From Ariolimax columbianus (taxonomy: Eukaryota > Mollusca > Gastropoda > Stylommatophora > Arionidae), in the NCBI GenBank assembly GCA_036924085.1, contig JAVGWX010000014.1, forward strand, positions 39,868,556 through 39,932,555: 64,000 nt of DNA, in the 5' to 3' direction. The translations under genes were made by a program, and so were the position numbers. The notes under the pieces are model-generated. The model made no database searches. It was not told the DNA's origin and saw only the letters and a list, made by a program, of their open reading frames with translations. Positions 21,601-30,600 of this stretch are shown piece after piece (position 1 is the first letter of the stretch; each line of letters opens with the position of its first letter).

Positions 21601-24600
21601 ATGCCTTCGAAGGATAATGGGCATAAAGTAGCAGGAAATGGTGAGGACTTGTGGGAAAGGAGCCAACAACAGCCATTGGAATAACAAATTAAGCGTAGAA
21701 AATATAGGGCTGGATAGGAAAAACACTGCGGAATGCAGTCTAACATAGCCAGACAGGCTCTTATGTCGAATCCTCTGGGGAAGAGAGCGAGGTAGAGCCA
21801 ATACGTGGAGAAGAGAATGTGAGAAACAGCTAAAATTAAATAATTACACCTGGAAAGGCAGAAAGAGCAGCCCAGGACTATGTATGCTGGCGAGATGTTG
21901 TCGATGGCCGATGAGAAGCTACGGACTTTGATTTGATTGAACTGGCGGTTATTGTTAATGTGGATCAAAACCAGTACCCGTGCTTGAGAAACAACTCTGT
22001 ACTACTAAGACACTATCAACTGGTAAAGGTAAATGTAGTCCTCCAGCAGACTTAACCACTGGTCAGGAATGAAGTGTTAGACTTCAGTATACTAAGCCTC
22101 AGCTTGTGAGGTGTGGTGGCTAGTTCCCTTCCTGGCTGCCGTTTCCTTCTCTAACTGTAAGACAGGTACCATTTACAGCTGCGTTGGCCTGTAGGTGGAA
22201 TTGAACCCAGTATCTTTGCTATGAAAAGCGAGTGCTCTACCGCTGCGCTAATCAACTCTTAGAATATCTAAATATAATAACATCAAGAAGCTGTACTCAC
22301 CCTAGAAATTTGTATGTATGCATGCGTGGAAAATTGAGGAAAGACAAAGCTGAGATCTTGGTCCGCGATGTGGTCTATATTGGCAACCTGGAGGTACACA
22401 CCCAACCAAGCATTTGTTGTCATGGGGGAAAGGTCCCACTTGAGTGCCTGGAGTAAACCAAAACAAGTTTCAACTTCACACATATATATATATCAAGGGT
22501 CTAAGTGGTCAAGCCGTTTGCCTTGTGTTCGGATGGTTGGGGTTCGAATTCGAGCTGCAATGGTCGGCTCATGATGGCAATTTTTCCGGAGACCCCTGGG
22601 CTCATCGCTGGAACTAGACTGCGTGCTTTGTGCGATGCTCTCAGCAGGCGGAATACTGTTTTGCGGATAGTGGCAGAGCCATTTGGAGAAACCCGTGGCA
22701 ATGAAGTAGGACCCTTGCCTTCATCTGTAACCGTTCATGCAACAATCAGATTATTATTGTTAGATGCTACTCCTACTGAGTTTATTGACGTTTCTTTGCT
22801 AGTGAGTTGGTTGGTTATTGATACTACAGCCTGCAGGCCCCTGCCCTTTGACCTGATATCTGATAGTGGTATCTGAAAGTGAGCTGTTGTTTAGTTCCAT
22901 ACACAGTGTTCTATTTGCCTGGCCTAAGAGGAAGAAGCTCTTTCATAACACTGTCAAGGACTAGACACTAAAAAAGATGTCTGTTCAGAGTTTTGTAGAC
23001 ACAGCCAGCACTTTGGAGTCGTGGCTGGATTCTGTTCAAGTGACTTTTAAGTTGTATATGTTAAATGTGAAGTCGGAAAATGGTGGTCTGATATGATGTC
23101 TTTGGGATAGCCATATGTATGAAGAGTGCATAGCCGAATGATTTCAATGCCTGCATGCAGTTCGAATCCCTGGTATGGCAATTGATTTTCTATTGAGGGT
23201 GAAATAAGCAAACATAGCTAGCACACGGCGTGGTGACAGCAGTGGCTAAGCAACCTGTAGTCCTCAGCCTAAAAATCCCTTGACTACTCCAGGAATGGGG
23301 AAAAAGCGGTGGGATGATAATTTTAAATGTTTGTAGATCTCTCCCAATATTACCAGGGCAGGTTACAGTGGCTTTTCTTGCATTCCAAAGCGTACTTGAG
23401 AAGGTACACCTCTTTCCTCCTTGCTGTATTGCAATGTGAGGATCCTTAGCAAGCTTGCCAGTATACTATGGCCTTACCGAAGTAGTTAACCCTTGCCTCC
23501 AGGCTAAGAGACATGTATTGTTACCACTTCACCTTGAATAGTAAATATTTTATTACAAGTTATAGAGGCCCTATACCCTATTAATCACGAGCGGACTAAA
23601 AGCAAAAGCACAGGTCTATCTGCAAAAACAAAGACATTTTTTATTACAAGTTATAGAGGCCCTATACCCTATTAAACACGAGCAGACTAAAAGCAAAAGC
23701 ACAGGTCTACCTGCAAAAACAAAGACATTTTTTATTACAAGGTATAGAGGCCCTATACCCTATTAAACACGAGCAGACTAAAAGCAAAAGCACAGGTCTA
23801 CCTGCAAAAACAAAGAAATATTTTATTGCAAGTTACCATATAAAACAGACAAAGCATATTACAATCTGGAAAAAAAACAAAACATTTGTGTGAAAGTTAA
23901 TGACAGTAAAATGGAGAATTTTCTTTCTTAAAGTGGTAAACAAAACAGTACTGTATATTTACAAAATGGACAAAGCACCCAGCTTACCTTAACAATGATC
24001 ATTTCCTGTTTAATTATATCCTGTTCTGCACAGGCTGCATCCGTCACATAGGCAAACTCCGACAATTTTGGAGGATAGATCTCCTGTTGAATAAAGTGTA
24101 CAAAAACGTATAAAATATAGTTGATACCATGCTGGGTCGAAAAAAGAGTGAAATCTACATTACATCTTAAATGCCTTCAACAAAATATATATATGAACAC
24201 ATCATGGAAGAAGACATAAAGACATTAAAAGATATATGAACACACAAAAATGCGGATAGGGCACGCTAGATACTCACTTTACTTACGTCCGTGTCCTGCA
24301 ATCTCACATAGTCTTTGCCCCAAAAATCAGCCAGTCAGTGCTATTTCATTTGTCACCATTAGGTCCTCCACTGTACAGGATTCCTGCACACTAGGACATA
24401 ATCAGGTGTTCCTGGTCCTGGACGGCCCCACATTCACCATCTGCATATCCCCACTTTTTCAGGTGAGACCTACATCTGGACACACCTGAGATCTCCACGT
24501 AGTATAACGCAAATTGTGTCCTGATGCAAGTTATTCTTAATCTCCATACAACCTTCACCATTCTTTTGGCACCACTTTTCATTGCGGTTTCTCTCTTGCG

Positions 24601-27600
24601 AGTTCTGAGCTGAGGACTGTACAGTCCACAAAAAACTTTTCCTTGATTTCAGTCCTGTTTTATGTAGGGTGTATGTCCAAAAAGAGGGTGCTGATCACAG
24701 AACTGATTTTGTCATTCAATTTCAGATGTGACATTTCTAATATCTGGAGATGCGATACCAGCTACTGCATACATATTTTTCCGTTGGCGTCGGGTTAAGG
24801 CATTCTGTCGCAATTTGGCATATATCATTCATTTACTTCCCCATTGAATTGTTACGTGTGTGTATATGCATTCCATACTGGTGCTGCATACTCTGCCGAT
24901 GAGAGACATAGTGCAAGGACTGATGTGCTGAGAACAGTTGGGGATGCTCCTCATGCAGTGTTGCTAGAAACACAATGTGGACTATCAATGGTTAGAGCGT
25001 AAGTGGACTTGTCAGCCTTCGAGCAACAGTGGCTGGCCCGGAAAACGGGAAAAGAAGAATTACGCTGATAGTGGCCAAATGGAAAATGACGAGATATGTG
25101 TAAACATAAAAGAACCTAACTGGCAAAACATAAAACAAAATTGATTAAGAAACAAGTTAAGGCAAAAAATTAACCATTTTTGGCTTGTAGGTAGTGTCAC
25201 AGACTGTCGTAAAAACACAAAGCAAATTGCAGCCGCTATAACAAATTCTTACTTCTGAAACATCGTTAGGTTTTGTCATTTAGATAGTGTAATTTAAAAA
25301 AATTCACTACAAGATGATGATTCATGTACGTGCAGTTGGCGCTCAAATGTACAGGTTATTTCTGACAGGCAGACATTTGAGAAAGTCAGTTACGTTTCTT
25401 AAATTCGACACATTTAGCAAGGTAAAAATCGGGCTTCAAGACCTGAGAAATCATTATTTATTTATTTATCAGACATCTGGATTACTCATGAATATTCAAC
25501 ATATTGACGGATATATCGGCAAAACACATAATGTGGTGAATACAAACATTTTAGTACTCTAATTTATGAATCCACATTAATGCCATGTAACGCTTCATAC
25601 TAATAAATCATCTTTATTATGAATACCACCATATGCTGTACCTTACTTATGTGTCATGTTGTTGATTACCTACAATAAGTAAGTTTACTGTTCAATGTGC
25701 CTTGAAAATAATGTTAATGGCAGATTGCATTAGCTTCCCTCCCATCCAAAGCGCGCTGGTTTTGATGCTAGATCTTATTTTTGAAAAATGAAACTCAATG
25801 TCTAATATTTGACATCCACAGTTGCAGCACCTGAACTTAACCGAAAGACAGAAAAATTTGAGGGCCTGCAACCTTTCTGTTTGTTGGTCAATAAATATTA
25901 TTTTCTTATGTGTAGAAAGACATAAATGAATGAAGAACGTTGGTGGTGGTGTTTTTATTGTGTGTTTTTTAGTTTCTGAGATACAAGATAAAAATTTATA
26001 AAACCAAAGCACAAACTATAAACAAAATTAACAGATCTATTAATAAAGATCTTTTACAACTACTTACTTCGCCTTTCTCAAAAATGGGTTGGCTCCAATC
26101 CGCATAATAAGAAGATAAATCGTTTCAAATCCATTTTTAATTAAATATTCAATACTTTAACCTGCTGAAAACCTGTGTACATGGACGTGTCACATTCAAC
26201 ATTAAAAAATGCCTATTTTTATGATCTGTGTGTTTGGTCATTCATGAATAAATAAAGTACAGCGCAATGAACCCTACAGAAGTGTGGTGAAGGTTAATCC
26301 TAACTGTTACAAGATTTTAATCATTTTTTTAAATGGAAAAAACAAACTATTTGAGATACAGAGTTGAGACTCATTACACTTCACTTAACTTAACGTCTTT
26401 ATACTGGTTTAGAAGACCCTGTAGAGTCTGTATACAACCAGTTACATTTACATCACCTTGCTCTAAAAGCTATGCACATCTAGTTTATTCTTAGATGCAT
26501 TAACTGGCCCTGCCTCCACTATCAATGCATTCCAAGCAGACACCACTCTCTGACTAAAAAAATATTTCCTTATATCTAATCTGGACCTCTCTTTAGTCAG
26601 CTTGTAGCTATGCCCTCTTGTTATTGTGGGTGGCTGTATTTTAAAAAACTTGTTACAGTCTAATTTATCCATTCCTCTGATCATCTTATAAACCTGTATT
26701 AAGTCACCACGAAATTCTTCTCTCTTCTAGACACTGTAGGCCGGTTTTTCTGAGTCTTTCCTCATAACTAATTCTGGAATCCCACTATCATCTTTGTCGC
26801 TCTTTTTTTGTATTCTTTCCAGCATATTTATATCCCCTCTATTATAAGGACCTGTACACAGTACTCCAATCTATCTAACTAAAGCTTTATACAGTTTGAC
26901 TATCACTTCCTTGCTCCTATGTTAAAACGCAGGATTAAAAAAATTAGTCTGGACTGTAAAGGGTTAATAGTCTATATTTTCTACATATGGGGGATGGTGT
27001 GGCTAGTGGATAAGTGACACAGCTCACAGCACCGGCCGTTACTCCGGGGAAGCAAACCCTTAGAAAATGCAGGAGGAAGCAGACCTTAACATAGAATGCA
27101 TGCCAAAGTCGGATGCAGTGGTCCGACAGGCGCAAAATAAAAACATAGTGCAACGCACATCGCCTTAGAGAATAGAGAAATAAAGAAAACGTAAAATAAT
27201 TATATATATATTACATATATTTATACTTTTAATACAACTGGCAATTTTTGTTAAATTTATGCTAGCATACATAATTTTAAAAAAATTATTAAATCAATCA
27301 CCTATCCTAATAACTACTTTTAGATTATTAGATCTATTTTAATCTGTAGATAATTTTGAAATATACGGATTTTGTGAAAGAAAATTATTTGACGGCTTCC
27401 TTCATGGTAATAAAGGTTTTTAAAGGGCTGGTTTTACAGAATGATGTACATAGCTTCGTGCCAACCCTCCTTAGTCGTCTCTTACGATATGTATGTCAAT
27501 TTATAGTGTTACTTCCATTTAAGACATGGGTAATACATGAGAACACTGTCATATACCCACACTCAAGTGTATTTTGACAGAAGCCTTACCTCTAATTTTG

Positions 27601-30600
27601 CAGCCACAAACAAAGATGCGATGCCAAGAAGCTGCAGTTGTGTTTTGGGCACATCACTAGTTATGCTGAGGTATCTGTCAATGAAATCTAAGGCCAATGT
27701 GAAGGTCTCCTTGTGTAATCTGTACACTTCACAAACCTGAAAACATAAAAATCTTACATTTGGAATTGTGATCAATCAAGTTATAATCTCCAACATTATT
27801 TATTTTCCTTTGTTTTTTTATATGTCAACTTTTTTTTCCCCCACCATCAAACAGCCCAATTACATGTACGAGGGAGCTTCAGATGAAAATCTTAAAAGGG
27901 ATAGAATTGATAAAAACCATGCCTATGCTAAGGATGTCAAGAGAGTCTTGAAGGTGCCATCATGGTGCAGACGAACAGCATGACGTTATAATTGCAGTTA
28001 AAATATGGGCCGTTTCACTATTGACATGCATGGTACGGAGCGTTGATGCATGCCTTTCAGTACAGCAAGTGTATGAGTGAAGTAGGAAGTTCCAAAACGG
28101 CGTGATTTCTGTGACTACAATAATAACTCCACATCTGTACACAGAACTCCAATCTAGGTCCAACCGATGCTTTATACAGTTTGACAATCACTTTCTTGCT
28201 CCTATGTTTAATATTTCTTTTTATCATACCTAACATTGCATTTGCCTTTTTCACTGCTACCTGGACTTGTTCAATCATTTAACCTGTATGATCTATTCTA
28301 ACCTCTAGATCCCTAAGCTTCATAAGGAGCAAACCTAGAGCAAGACAAATACATATCTTCTTCTTCTTCGTTCTCAATCTCCCGCTACCAAACCCTGAAA
28401 GGGCTTAAGTAGCAGAATGTAGTCCAGAGAACGGAATGCGTTGAGAGAAATACATATAATAATCAGAGCAATATTATTCTCTTTATTTTAAAAATGACAT
28501 ACATAAAACTATACAGATACTTACTTCTCGTGTCCATCATGTTTCCAATGTTCAGCCACGAGGAATGCCTTGTCATTTCCCATCAACAGGTCATTCATAT
28601 TACATGTTCTCAGAAGCGGTTTGGGCAGATTATCAGTTTGTCTGGGTCTTGTGTTGCTTCACAGTTGCACATTTCATCATCCATGTATCTCCATATCTTC
28701 AAGTTTTTCCTACATTGTTATACACCAATCTATTTAATGACTTCCATGTTGTGTAAGATAGTCCAGGCACAAGTACCTCCCGCAGGTCAATCCAGGTAAC
28801 CTGTGTCAGTTCATTCAATTTTTCCATTTTATGATGTTTTCCGGGACCAGTGTGAAGGGGTTCTGTTGACTAAGAAACTTGGTCTAGATTTCTGTCTTGC
28901 ACAATGCACCTGATGTCCAAACATATGGTGCTTTGGGTCGTTTGCCCGTTTCTCTGCAATTTCTGATGCGACACTTCATGTGTCAGGTGGTGCTACACCA
29001 ATAATAATAAATAATATATGAGCAATAATACATAACACTTTCTTTTTAAAAAAATAATAGAACAACATTGATTTTACATAAATAGGCAAAGGCAAAAGCC
29101 GTTGTCCATCGTAGATGATGATGGCATAATTAATTTTCATAGCACTATTTTTAGTAAGGATTAACTGCGCTACTTTTTATCCTCACTCTCTCGTCTCGCC
29201 CGACCCCAGTAGCAAGTCAAGGACAAGATGACTAGGGGGCGACTACGAGATGCAGGAGACTCTGTATCAAGCACCAGTGAAAAAAACGGCGGAGTCGAAC
29301 CCACATCACCTGATCACAAGGCGGACGGCATAACCACTTTGCCACAGAATCCCATTTTACATAAATAAAACTACACTAATAAGACGATTAAAAAATATAC
29401 CTATAAAACTATACTTAGAATAATCAATGTTAAATCAAAAGTAGCAACAACAAAAATAAACTATACCTCTGATAACCAGTCAACTAAAATAGACCTCATT
29501 CTGGGCTGGAGTTCTGGGTGGTTGCTAAACAGCCCAGCGTCTCTTTGAAATGTTAACTCCTTTTTAATCATGTTTTGCCAAACCTCGTTGGAGTTGGCCC
29601 AGCTGTGGGTATTAAAGAAGCCAGATACATGGAGACGTATATCAACATACAATGCAGCGGGAAAATTTTCTTCTCGTGAAAATAGTACAGTAAAGATGTT
29701 CACACTTGGTGTGGCATATTGGGGATATAGGGTTAGTACAACTACGGGGGATGTGGCCAGCATCATGCCAGCTGTCTTTACTTACCAGACTTTTTCTGTT
29801 ACCCAATTTTTGAGACTGGTTTGACACTGGGAGTAGTTTGTGATGAAAAAAAATCTATTGCACCAATTTGGGGATTGAACCCACACCGCTGGAGGACACA
29901 GGGTGGCCCACCCCAACAAGGAGGATGGTGGAACAATCCCCAGATATGGTGTGTCAGCTGTGATCTCAGCCAATTATAAATGGGTGAATAAGCAGTTGCT
30001 GACCAAACGGCAATGTATCCTAGCAGGACTCTGTGGGGCAACAGGTGGCCCTTAAACCCCCCCCCCCCCCTGAAGTACCTCATATGTTCTATGATGGGTA
30101 CATTCTACCGAGCAAGAGCAGCTATAAGCTCTAGCCATGCGGAAGGAAATCTTACAAACCAGCCTGCTGCCTTACAGTCAACACACAGAGATGGAAAGGT
30201 TATGGGAGACAACCCAGAATACATAACACAACCCGGTTGGCCGAAGACAGTGTGTGTTAGCTATGGCGCAAACACCAGGAAAAATTAGGGCACACGCGCA
30301 TCTACAGGCATGGTTATGCGACAATCTAACTACAGATCTGTGGAGGAAGACTAATGTCTAGTCAGGCACAACATACTGATCAGACATGTTAGTCAGGGAC
30401 AGGCAAAATATACTGGACAAGACTCTTACCTCGGCTTCCTCGTAGCCTGGCTAATAAGGTGTGGAATCGCTGATGCAGCCAAGTATAGCACTACCGCTTG
30501 GAGGACCCCGGTCCATCTTCCTCTGCACGCTCTGGATTGAGAAAAGCTTCTGCAACCCGCCACTTAACATCCTTTTCAGGGCGCACAGAGTAAAGCTACG

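Noticed and set aside
22505..22876. 123-codon plus-strand frame
   Set aside because: It coincides with the tRNA-headed SINE-H and lies in a cyclin E intron on the opposite strand.
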